DNA from: Flavobacteriales bacterium UBA3477
GTDB lineage: Bacteria; Bacteroidota; Bacteroidia; Flavobacteriales; Schleiferiaceae
Direction of reading: 5' to 3'
DNA length: 22,680 bases
Assembly (NCBI GenBank): GCA_002378005.1
Contig: DFQY01000023.1
Coordinates: 5,091-27,770 of the forward strand
The notes under the pieces are model-generated. The model saw nothing but the letters and a program-made list of their open reading frames with translations, searched no databases and had not been told where the DNA came from. Within the stretch, counting starts at the first letter, position 1; each line of letters opens with the position of its first letter. This document shows positions 14,147 to 20,860 of this stretch, one piece after another. The translations under genes were made by a program, and so were the position numbers.

Positions 14147-15688
14147 ATGCAAGATAAAAGAGACGAACTGTCGCGTCTACGGGAAGAGAGTACCAAGGGC
14201 GGCGGCGAGAAACGCATAGAAGCCCAGCACGCGAAGGGTAAATTGACCGCTCGCGAGCGCATTCACTTACTTCTCGACGAAGGGAGTTTCCAAGAGATGG
14301 GTGCCCTTGTCACCCACCGAAGCAACCTTTTCGGACTGGATAAGCAGAAGATTTTGGGCGACGGAGTGGTCACCGGCTGCGGGACCGTTAATGGCCGTTT
14401 GACCTACGTGTATGCGCAAGACTTTACGGTGTTGGGTGGTTCTCTCGCCGAAGCTCATGCCGAGAAGATTGTGAAAATCATGGAGCTCGCAATGAAGACG
14501 GGCGCGCCGGTGATCGGATTGAACGATAGCGGTGGTGCGCGCATTCAAGAAGGTGTAGTGTCCCTTGGAGGGTACAGTGACATTTTCTACCGCAACGTAC
14601 AAGCGTCAGGAGTCATTCCCCAATTATCTGCCATGATGGGTCCTTGTGCCGGCGGTGCCGTATACTCGCCTGCTTTGACAGATTTTATCATGATGGTGGA
14701 AGATACCTCGTACATGTTTGTGACGGGCCCGAATGTGGTCAAAACGGTGACTCATGAGGAGGTGACTTCAGAGGAATTGGGCGGTGCCAGTACCCACGCA
14801 ACTAAAAGCGGGGTGACGCATTTTACCTACCCCAATGAAGTGGCACTGATCAATGGTCTCAAGCGATTGTTGAGCTACCTCCCGCAAAACTGTGATGAGG
14901 AACCGCCAGTGTTGACTTACGAGCCGGGCGATGAAATGCGTATGGGTCTCAAGGACATCATACCCGATAATCCGAACCAGCCCTATGATATAAAAGAGGT
15001 CATTGCCGATATCGTCGATGCCGATTCCTTCCACGAAGTCCACCGCGATTTTGCCGAAAACATTGTGGTCGGCTTCGCCCGACTTGCTGGAAAGAGCATT
15101 GGGGTAGTGGCGAATCAACCAGCCTACCTCGCCGGAGTACTGGACATCCATGCCTCAACAAAAGGTGCGCGATTCGTCAGATTCTGCGATGCCTTCAACA
15201 TTCCGCTGTTAGTCCTTGAAGATGTTCCTGGATTCTTGCCGGGTACGGACCAAGAATGGAATGGAATTATAACCAATGGTGCGAAACTCTTGTATGCCTT
15301 TAGTGAAGCCACCGTACCTAGAATTACAGTGATCACGCGCAAGGCGTATGGCGGCGCCTACTGTGTGATGAATTCAAAGCAGATCGGGGCGGACATGAAT
15401 TTTGCTTGGCCGACCGCGGAAATCGCGGTGATGGGCGCTAAAGGGGCCTCCGAAATCATTTTCCGCAAGGAGATTGCAGAGGCGGAAGATTCAGGGGCCA
15501 AGTTGTTGGAGAAGGAGGCAGAATTCGCCGAAGCTTTTGCCAATCCATATCGCGCAGCACACCGCGGGTATGTGGATGAAGTTATTCTTCCTGAAGAAAC
15601 CCGTGAGCGCTTGATTCGCGCCTTTACCATGCTCGAAAACAAAGCAGTGAAACTTCCTAGAAAGAAACACGGAAACCTCCCGCTCTAA
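14147..15688 (+). CDS. Acyl-CoA carboxylase, carboxyltransferase (beta) subunit
   Basis: 513 residues from ATG 14147. An in-frame ATG at 14117, 3 bases after trhO, adds ten polar residues and cannot be excluded; the family usually has about 20 residues before GGGEKRI, which favours 14147. Seen: KGKLTARERIHLLLDEGSF, NDSGGARIQEGVVSLGGY (acyl-CoA pocket), GPCAGGAVYSPALTDF, LVLEDVPGFLPGTDQEWNG, and KAYGGAYCVMNSKQIGAD with the oxyanion-hole glycines. The enzyme moves carboxyl from carboxybiotin to propionyl-CoA or a similar acyl-CoA, in the propionate/methylmalonyl-CoA route. Substrate is not certain. No biotin carboxylase or biotin carrier gene lies in the window. The stop overlaps the tatD start by one base (TAATG). 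Confidence 0.93.
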   Translation: MQDKRDELSRLREESTKGGGEKRIEAQHAKGKLTARERIHLLLDEGSFQEMGALVTHRSNLFGLDKQKILGDGVVTGCGTVNGRLTYVYAQDFTVLGGSLAEAHAEKIVKIMELAMKTGAPVIGLNDSGGARIQEGVVSLGGYSDIFYRNVQASGVIPQLSAMMGPCAGGAVYSPALTDFIMMVEDTSYMFVTGPNVVKTVTHEEVTSEELGGASTHATKSGVTHFTYPNEVALINGLKRLLSYLPQNCDEEPPVLTYEPGDEMRMGLKDIIPDNPNQPYDIKEVIADIVDADSFHEVHRDFAENIVVGFARLAGKSIGVVANQPAYLAGVLDIHASTKGARFVRFCDAFNIPLLVLEDVPGFLPGTDQEWNGIITNGAKLLYAFSEATVPRITVITRKAYGGAYCVMNSKQIGADMNFAWPTAEIAVMGAKGASEIIFRKEIAEAEDSGAKLLEKEAEFAEAFANPYRAAHRGYVDEVILPEETRERLIRAFTMLENKAVKLPRKKHGNLPL

Positions 15689-16470
15689 TGTGGATTGATA
15701 CCCATTGTCATTTGTACGACAGCTCCTTGGTGGAGCGTCGTGAAGAGGTGCAGCAGCGCGCCTTAGCATCTGGCATCCGCGAAATTCTGTTGCCGAATAT
15801 CGACGTGCACAGCGTGCCTAAAATGAAGGAGGCAGTGGACCAATTTCCCGAGCTTACCGTCCGCCAAATGATCGGGTTGCATCCTTGTTATGTGAAGGAG
15901 GACTACAAAAGCCAATTGGACACCCTACAAGCCACCTACGAATCTGAACCAGATCGATTTTGTGCAGTGGGTGAGATAGGATTGGACCTGTATTGGGATA
16001 AAACCACCTTAGATATTCAGATTGACGCCCTCAATACCCAACTGGATTGGAGTGTGGAGTGGAACCTGCCCATCGCCCTTCACGTGAGAAGCAGTTTCAA
16101 GGAGCTTTTCACTGTGCTCGAGGCAGCACAGGAGCGCCATGGAGGCAAGCTTCGTGGGGTTTTCCATTGCTTCAGTGGCGGGAAGAAACAAATCAATAGA
16201 GCCTTGCGACTGGGCGAGTTTTACTTTGGCCTGGGCGGGGTCATCACCTACAATCGAAGCGCGACCGACCCGGTGGTACGCGCCATTCCACAGGACCGAA
16301 TCTTGTTGGAAACTGATGCGCCTTACTTGCCCCCCAGCTCGTTTAAGGGTCAGAAAAATGAGCCAGCCTTTATGGCTGAGGTGGCCCAAACGGTGGCGGA
16401 TATTTTGGAGATGGACGAAGCAGAATTGGCCCCAAAACTTGCTGTAAATACTCGTAACTTGTTTGGATAG
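15688..16470 (+). CDS. TatD-family metal-dependent hydrolase (deoxyribonuclease)
   Basis: 260 residues, standard length. The metal ligands of the TIM-barrel amidohydrolase fold are present: DTHCH at 4-8 (His6, His8), Glu96 in GEIGLD, His132 in ALHVRSS, His160 in FHCFSGG, and Asp210 in LETDAPYLPP. TatD enzymes cut DNA from the 3' end and are linked to DNA repair or D-aminoacyl-tRNA clean-up in different species. The start overlaps the upstream stop by one base, and the downstream asparaginase starts one base after its stop, so it is embedded in an operon. Confidence 0.95.
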   Translation: MWIDTHCHLYDSSLVERREEVQQRALASGIREILLPNIDVHSVPKMKEAVDQFPELTVRQMIGLHPCYVKEDYKSQLDTLQATYESEPDRFCAVGEIGLDLYWDKTTLDIQIDALNTQLDWSVEWNLPIALHVRSSFKELFTVLEAAQERHGGKLRGVFHCFSGGKKQINRALRLGEFYFGLGGVITYNRSATDPVVRAIPQDRILLETDAPYLPPSSFKGQKNEPAFMAEVAQTVADILEMDEAELAPKLAVNTRNLFG

Positions 16471-16471
16471 T

Positions 16472-17476
16472 ATGCGTAAGATTTGCCTCATATACACCGG
16501 TGGAACCATCGGGATGAAACAGAATCCGAACGGCAAGCTGGCGCCGGTAGATTTCGATCAGCTGCGTGCGTCCATTCCGGCGTTGGCTTTGTTGCCCATT
16601 GAACTAGATGTGGTTACGGTGGACAAGCCTGTGGACAGCTCTGAGATGCAGCCGGAGGGTTGGATAGATTTGGTGGAGCGCATCGAAAAGCATTACCAGG
16701 ACTACGATGGATTTGTGTTATTGCACGGCACTGATACCATGGCTTATACTGCGAGTGCGTTGAGCTTTTTAATACAAGGTTTGAAAAAGCCAATTATCAT
16801 TACGGGATCACAACTTCCTTTAGGAGTCTTGCGTACCGATGCGACGGAGAATCTGCTCAGTGCTTTGGAGTTCGCCGCGATGGAGCGTGATGGGGAGGCA
16901 CTCATACAAGAAGTTTGCATCTATTTCGAATACAAATTGTACCGGGGCAACAGGGCATATAAGCGTTCGTCGAATGAGTTTGATGCCTTTAGTTCGCCCA
17001 ATTATCCTGCCTTGGCAGAAAGCGGCGTGCGCATGAGCGTATACGAAGAGCTATTGTGGAAGCCTTTAGAATCCGCACTCCGATTCCAGAAAGAGGTGGA
17101 TGCTTCAGTGGGCGTGGTGACTCTTTATCCGGGCTTAGATTTTACAAAAGTGCCGGTCTTGGACGATTGGAAAGTGGTCTTATTGCGCACTTTTGGCGCT
17201 GGAAACGCACCAAATACCGCCGCATTTATTGATTTTTTACAACGCTGCGAAGAGGGCGGCGTTCAAATCATCAATACTTCGCAATGTGTCAGCGGTAGAA
17301 TCGTGCCTGGTTTGTACGACAGTTCATCAGCTTTAGAACAGTTTAAAACATTGAGTGCCAAGGACATGACCTTTGAGAGCGCGTTGGTGAAAACCATGGT
17401 GTTGTTGGGACAGAACTTGAGACGAAATGAATTTGCTGTTAAGTTTTCCGAGAGTCTGTCCGGAGAATGCGCTTAG
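16472..17476 (+). CDS. ansA: Type I (cytoplasmic) L-asparaginase
   Basis: 334 residues from ATG 16472. An upstream in-frame TTG at 16463 lies inside tatD and is unlikely. Both catalytic triad regions are seen: YTGGTIGM at 8-15 with nucleophile Thr12, and HGTDTM at 85-90 with Thr-Asp. A Lys in the FEYKLYRGNRA segment completes the site. DSSEM (55-59) binds substrate, and ITGSQLPLG (110-118) is conserved. There is no signal peptide, which fits the cytoplasmic type I enzyme making aspartate and ammonia from asparagine. It is the last gene of the trhO run; only a weak hairpin and no clear terminator follow before the exb promoter region. Confidence 0.94.
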   Translation: MRKICLIYTGGTIGMKQNPNGKLAPVDFDQLRASIPALALLPIELDVVTVDKPVDSSEMQPEGWIDLVERIEKHYQDYDGFVLLHGTDTMAYTASALSFLIQGLKKPIIITGSQLPLGVLRTDATENLLSALEFAAMERDGEALIQEVCIYFEYKLYRGNRAYKRSSNEFDAFSSPNYPALAESGVRMSVYEELLWKPLESALRFQKEVDASVGVVTLYPGLDFTKVPVLDDWKVVLLRTFGAGNAPNTAAFIDFLQRCEEGGVQIINTSQCVSGRIVPGLYDSSSALEQFKTLSAKDMTFESALVKTMVLLGQNLRRNEFAVKFSESLSGECA

Positions 17477-17500
17477 TGCAGAAAGAACATCATTTTTTTG

Positions 17501-17552
17501 TATTTTCGGCCTCGCGTGCGAAAGGCGCTGTACAAAGTACATTTGCTCGCAC
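17501..17552 (+). promoter_or_regulatory. Promoter and leader region of the exb operon
   Basis: Two candidate -7 boxes are visible: TATTTTCG (17501-17508, the same variant as before rplM) and TACATTTG (17538-17545, perfect consensus). Between and over them lie nested inverted repeats: GTGCGA (17516-17521) / TCGCAC (17547-17552) outside, and TGTAC (17529-17533) / GTACA (17537-17541) inside. Use of the upstream box would give a folded leader of about 75 bases; the downstream box would give about 37 bases. Confidence 0.5.
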
Positions 17553-17586
17553 AACTCTAAACATTCGTATTTAAACAATTAGAAAA

Positions 17587-18444
17587 ATGAAAAAAGCACT
17601 CTCTTTGCTTGCTATCGTTGCCCTTTCATTGGGTACCGTTAACGCCTATGCTCAAGAAGATATGGCGGCTACAGAAGAAGTAGCAGAAGCTACTGCTACT
17701 GAAACTATGGATTCTGCTGATGCAGCTGTTGATTCTGCTGCAGCTACTACAGATTCTGCCGCTACAGAAGAAGAAGAAGCTGCTGTTGAAGAAGCACCAG
17801 CTGAAAAAGGATTCACCCAGATTTTGAAAGAAAAATTCATCGAAGGTGGTGCATTCTTTATGTCGTTCGTATTGTTGGCCTTGGTACTAGGTCTAGCATT
17901 GGTTATCGAGCGTATTATTTACTTGACTTTCGCTCAAACCAACATTGAAAAATTGTTGGAAGAAGTTGAAGGAGCGTTGAACAACGGCGGTGTTGAAGCT
18001 GCTAAAGAAGTTTGTCGCAACACTCGTGGTCCCGTAGCAACCATCTTCTTCGAAGGTTTGGATCACTACGACGAAGGATTGGATATGGTAGATAAGTCTA
18101 TCATGAGCGTAGGTTCTGTAGAGAACGGAAAATTGGAGAAAGGTGTTTCTTGGATTTCTTTGTTCATCGCTTTGGCACCAATGCTTGGTTTCATGGGTAC
18201 GGTAATCGGTATGATTGGTGCCTTTGATGCAATCGAAGCAGCTGGTGATATCAACCCTTCTTTGGTAGCGGGTGGTATTAAAGTGGCACTTTTGACGACA
18301 GTATTTGGTTTGATCACTGCGATCATCCTTCAAATTTTCTACAACCTTATCGTAGCGATGATTGACGGTATCGTGATTAAGATGGAAGATGCTTCTATCT
18401 CTTTCATGGACATGTTGGTTGAATACAACAAGAAAAACTCGTGA
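17587..18444 (+). CDS. exbB: ExbB/TolQ/MotA-family proton channel protein
   Basis: 285 residues. A signal peptide (MKKALSLLAIVALSLGTVNA then YAQ) is followed by a 50-residue Ala/Glu/Thr-rich acidic linker (about 23-74). The channel part has transmembrane segments at about 89-113, 188-213 and 232-258, with a cytoplasmic domain between the first and second. The family signature is around LAPMLGFMGTVIGMIGAFD (196-214) with the polar Thr lining the proton path. ExbB pentamers with ExbD turn proton-motive force into mechanical work for TonB-type transport or related machines. The N-terminal extension is a known feature of Bacteroidota ExbB. It is first of a four-gene operon, and its stop overlaps the next start (GTGA). 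Confidence 0.95.
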   Translation: MKKALSLLAIVALSLGTVNAYAQEDMAATEEVAEATATETMDSADAAVDSAAATTDSAATEEEEAAVEEAPAEKGFTQILKEKFIEGGAFFMSFVLLALVLGLALVIERIIYLTFAQTNIEKLLEEVEGALNNGGVEAAKEVCRNTRGPVATIFFEGLDHYDEGLDMVDKSIMSVGSVENGKLEKGVSWISLFIALAPMLGFMGTVIGMIGAFDAIEAAGDINPSLVAGGIKVALLTTVFGLITAIILQIFYNLIVAMIDGIVIKMEDASISFMDMLVEYNKKNS

Positions 18445-18857
18445 TTCAGATGCTTAGTAAACTTCCATTAATTGGACGTGTCCTAGGCATTGGGCTCGGT
18501 TTGGTAGGCGTGGTGCTTTTCATCATGGTTGCCGTAAACGAGAACAACGCTCCTGGATTTGTGTCCTTCGGAATGATCTCTACCATTCTTGGTATTATCA
18601 TTGCCGTATTGAGCTTTGTACTCGCCCTAGTTGTAAATCCTCAAGGTATTAAGGGTGTAGGTATTGGACTAGCTGCCATTATAGTGATCGGTTTGATCTC
18701 TTGGTTGACGGCAGACGGTTCAGATTTTAATGAATATAAAGACGTTACAGAAGCCACGTCAAAAGCCTCAAGCGCAATGTTGACTTCGTTCTACATTTTG
18801 TTTTCAGGAGCAATTTTGGCTGTAGTATACTCGTTGGTTTCACGCGTAACTAAATAA
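18441..18857 (+). CDS. Small multi-pass membrane protein of unknown function in the exb operon
   Basis: 138 residues and very hydrophobic. Four likely membrane segments lie at about 9-31, 39-66, 72-91 and 111-134, with a polar loop (TADGSDFNEYKDVTEATSKAS) before the last one. No motif I recognise. The start taken is GTG 18441, which shares GTGA with the exbB stop; an ATG three codons further on (18450, MLSKLPLIG) is the alternative. Its place between exbB and exbD suggests it belongs to, or helps assemble, the proton-channel complex. That role is inferred from position only. Confidence 0.85.
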   Translation: MIQMLSKLPLIGRVLGIGLGLVGVVLFIMVAVNENNAPGFVSFGMISTILGIIIAVLSFVLALVVNPQGIKGVGIGLAAIIVIGLISWLTADGSDFNEYKDVTEATSKASSAMLTSFYILFSGAILAVVYSLVSRVTK

Positions 18858-18865
18858 GGATCGTT

Positions 18866-19450
18866 ATGGCAAGAAATAAAAGAGCCATACCAGAAATCAA
18901 CGCCGGATCGATGGCAGACATCGCTTTCTTGTTGTTGATCTTCTATCTAGTAACCACTACGATGGATACAGATAAGGGGATTAACAGAAAGCTGCCTCCA
19001 TTTGACGAGGAACTTGTTGAAGATCCACCTCCAATCAAGGAGCGCAACATCTTTACCGTATTGGTAAACTCAAACGACCAGTTGCTTGTAGAAGACGAAT
19101 ACTTACAGATTTCGGAACTACGTGCAAAGGCGATGGAGTTCATTGATAACAACGGTGATGGATCTTGTGAGCACTGTCAAGGCTATAAGATTTCGACCAG
19201 TTCGGACAATCCAGACAAGGCAGTGGTTTCCTTGCAGAATGACCGCGGTACTTCATATGGTATGTATGTTAAGGTTCAGAACGAACTGGTTGCAGCGTAT
19301 GAAGATTTGCGTGAACGCTATGCTCAAGAAAAGTTTGGCCGTTCATACCGCAGCATGGATGAAGAAGAGGATAAAGAGATCTTGAAAGAAATCAAGTTGG
19401 CGTATCCACAGAAGATTTCTGAGGCTGAACCTTTAAATATTGGTGGATAA
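18866..19450 (+). CDS. exbD: ExbD/TolR-family protein, first copy, with long periplasmic part and CxxC
   Basis: 194 residues. A short basic cytoplasmic start (MARNKRAIPEINAGS) leads into one membrane helix (about 16-33, MADIAFLLLIFYLVTTTM) with the proton-accepting Asp18. The periplasmic part (about 35-194) is longer than the roughly 100 residues of classic ExbD. It contains Cys101 and Cys104 (CEHC), the SSDNPDKAVVSLQNDRGTSY block and a Glu-rich stretch (MDEEEDKEILKEI). ExbD couples proton flow through ExbB to TonB or a partner. The gene starts 8 bases after the unknown membrane gene and overlaps the second exbD by one base (TAATG). Confidence 0.93.
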   Translation: MARNKRAIPEINAGSMADIAFLLLIFYLVTTTMDTDKGINRKLPPFDEELVEDPPPIKERNIFTVLVNSNDQLLVEDEYLQISELRAKAMEFIDNNGDGSCEHCQGYKISTSSDNPDKAVVSLQNDRGTSYGMYVKVQNELVAAYEDLRERYAQEKFGRSYRSMDEEEDKEILKEIKLAYPQKISEAEPLNIGG

Positions 19451-19944
19451 TGGCGGTAATTAAGAAAAAGAAGGACAAGGCGTTGCCGGCGGTAAATACC
19501 TCGGCACTTCCGGATATTGTTTTCATGTTGCTGTTCTTCTTCATGGTTGCTACGGTAATGCGTGAAGTAGATTTGAAAGTGACGGTAAACAAACCGCAAG
19601 CCACGGAAATTCAAAAATTGGAGCGCAAGTCGTTGGTGACTTACATCTACGCTGGTGCCCCACGTATGAAGTACCAAGATAAATTTGGTCGCTCTCCACG
19701 TGTCCAATTAAATGATGCATTCGCTTCTTTGGACGATATCCAACCGTTCGTTATTCAAGAGCGCGAGATGAAATCAGAAGAAGATGCAGCAATGATGACC
19801 ATGTCAATCAAAGCCGACAAAACGGTAAAGATGGGTCTCATTACAGATATCAAATTGCAATTGCGCAAAGCGCAAGCGTTAAAAATCAATTATAGTTCAA
19901 ACCAGCCTAAGGACGTGGAAGCGTTGTACAGCTCCGAGAACTAG
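19450..19944 (+). CDS. exbD: ExbD/TolR-family protein, second copy
   Basis: 164 residues. Basic cytoplasmic start (MAVIKKKKDK), then one membrane helix at about 20-36 (LPDIVFMLLFFFMVATV) with the conserved Asp22, and a periplasmic domain ending without a hydrophobic tail. The helix and the ITDIKLQLRKAQALKINYS ending match Bacteroidota ExbD. It differs clearly from the first copy, so the two are ancient paralogs rather than a recent duplication. It is the last gene of the operon. A terminator follows about 32 bases after the stop, and no tonB gene is present in the window. Confidence 0.93.
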   Translation: MAVIKKKKDKALPAVNTSALPDIVFMLLFFFMVATVMREVDLKVTVNKPQATEIQKLERKSLVTYIYAGAPRMKYQDKFGRSPRVQLNDAFASLDDIQPFVIQEREMKSEEDAAMMTMSIKADKTVKMGLITDIKLQLRKAQALKINYSSNQPKDVEALYSSEN

Positions 19945-19973
19945 AAGCAAAGAGAATCGCTAATATAGGCGAG

Positions 19974-20002
19974 AAAGCCGACCCAAAGGGTCGGCTTTTT
20001 TT
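19974..20002. terminator. Bidirectional terminator between the exb operon and the CPBP gene
   Basis: Perfect 8-bp stem GCCGACCC (19977-19984) / GGGTCGGC (19988-19995) with an AAA loop. Three A precede it and seven T follow (19996-20002). The last two T bases belong to the stop codon of the convergent CPBP gene. Confidence 0.9.
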
Positions 20003-20840
20003 ATGCCTTGTGTTGTCGGTGGATGGTGAATAGCCCGGCCAATACTAAAATTGGACCCAAAAAAGACCACATCGTACCGGCCATAGTACTTTCCTCTAAT
20101 AATTTACCATCGTTCAAATAAGCGCTCCCTAAGGCTGTCGCATTATTGATGAAATGCAGCCCTATGGGTACCCAGATCGAACCGGTCCAATGCTTTAGAT
20201 AGCCGAAGACTACCCCCATAAACAGAATAGGCAGGACACTCAGCGGCTGCATGTGCCCTAAGGCGAAAAATAGAGCGGACCCTGCGATTGCAATGTGGTG
20301 GTTGAATTTTTGTCCAAGTAAACTTTGTACCGCCCCACGAAAGAACAGTTCCTCTCCGATAGCCGGTACCGCCACCATGATCAATGCGTTTGCCAAAAGC
20401 GTTGCAGGTACCATATCACTAAGGAGGATATCCAAGGCGAGCTTTACTGTCGCTTCTTGTGCTTTTAAATCTTCCACCCAAGGAGTTTCGGGCAGTAGGG
20501 TCATGTTCAGATGTGCGAGTGCGTCAATGGTGAAGAAGGAGCCCGCAATAATGAGCAATAATGCCCCCCAACCGGACGGTGTTAGTCTTGCACCACGCCA
20601 TCCCAAAAAGGATTGAGGGGAGGATTTGCTCCACCACATGAGTACTAACGGCGGAACTAAAAAGACGCCTAAGCTGTTGGTCAATTGTAACCAACGCATT
20701 GCACCGGGCTCAGCTAGGTTGTTGTATGCTGCGGTTGCAATGATGAACCCGATGCCTCCAATCAATAGGGAGCTGAGAATAATGACCAGAATAAAAGAAG
20801 CCGCAATTCTTACGGGGCTCCATGAAGGGTGGTTTTGCAT
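20001..20840 (-). CDS. CPBP-family intramembrane protease (CAAX/Abi-type)
   Basis: 279 residues from ATG 20840 (MQNHPSWSPV). The frame is open to 20900, but that extension runs deep into the divergent dihydrouridine synthase gene. Several membrane segments are clear (about 11-38, 52-70, 90-108, 148-162, 183-196, 200-214, 255-272). The catalytic motifs of the family are present: EELFFR (163-168), His196 in FALGH, and HFINN (229-233). Known members cut prenylated proteins or peptides in the membrane, or work in bacteriocin maturation and immunity. The substrate here is unknown, and no bacteriocin-like gene is next to it. Confidence 0.9.
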   Translation of the reverse strand: MQNHPSWSPVRIAASFILVIILSSLLIGGIGFIIATAAYNNLAEPGAMRWLQLTNSLGVFLVPPLVLMWWSKSSPQSFLGWRGARLTPSGWGALLLIIAGSFFTIDALAHLNMTLLPETPWVEDLKAQEATVKLALDILLSDMVPATLLANALIMVAVPAIGEELFFRGAVQSLLGQKFNHHIAIAGSALFFALGHMQPLSVLPILFMGVVFGYLKHWTGSIWVPIGLHFINNATALGSAYLNDGKLLEESTMAGTMWSFLGPILVLAGLFTIHRQHKA

Positions 20841-20847
20841 CGGGTTG

Positions 20848-20855
20848 TATTTTTG
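20848..20855 (+). promoter_or_regulatory. -7 box of the dihydrouridine synthase promoter, giving a nearly leaderless transcript
   Basis: TATTTTTG, a perfect TAnnTTTG match, ends only 5 bases before the ATG at 20861. If used, transcription would start at or just before the start codon. An ATG at 20822 in the same frame lies upstream of this box and is therefore unlikely. Confidence 0.5.
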
Positions 20856-20860
20856 CAGTG

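Noticed and set aside
17468..17500. Possible terminator after ansA (TGCGC-TTA-GTGCA, then a T run)
   Set aside because: The stem is five pairs with one G-T, and the T run begins 13 bases after it, so it is not a convincing terminator.
17656..17810. Repeated GCT/GAA-rich sequence in exbB as a DNA repeat array
   Set aside because: It is irregular and explained by the Ala/Glu-rich linker of ExbB; no period is kept at the DNA level.
18866..19944. Two exbD genes as a recent tandem duplication
   Set aside because: The proteins differ strongly in sequence and length outside the membrane helix, so they are old paralogs.
20001..20840. CPBP protease as sign of a bacteriocin or defence island
   Set aside because: Neighbours are exb genes, dusB and a permease; no small toxin-like peptide gene, restriction system or mobile element is visible.
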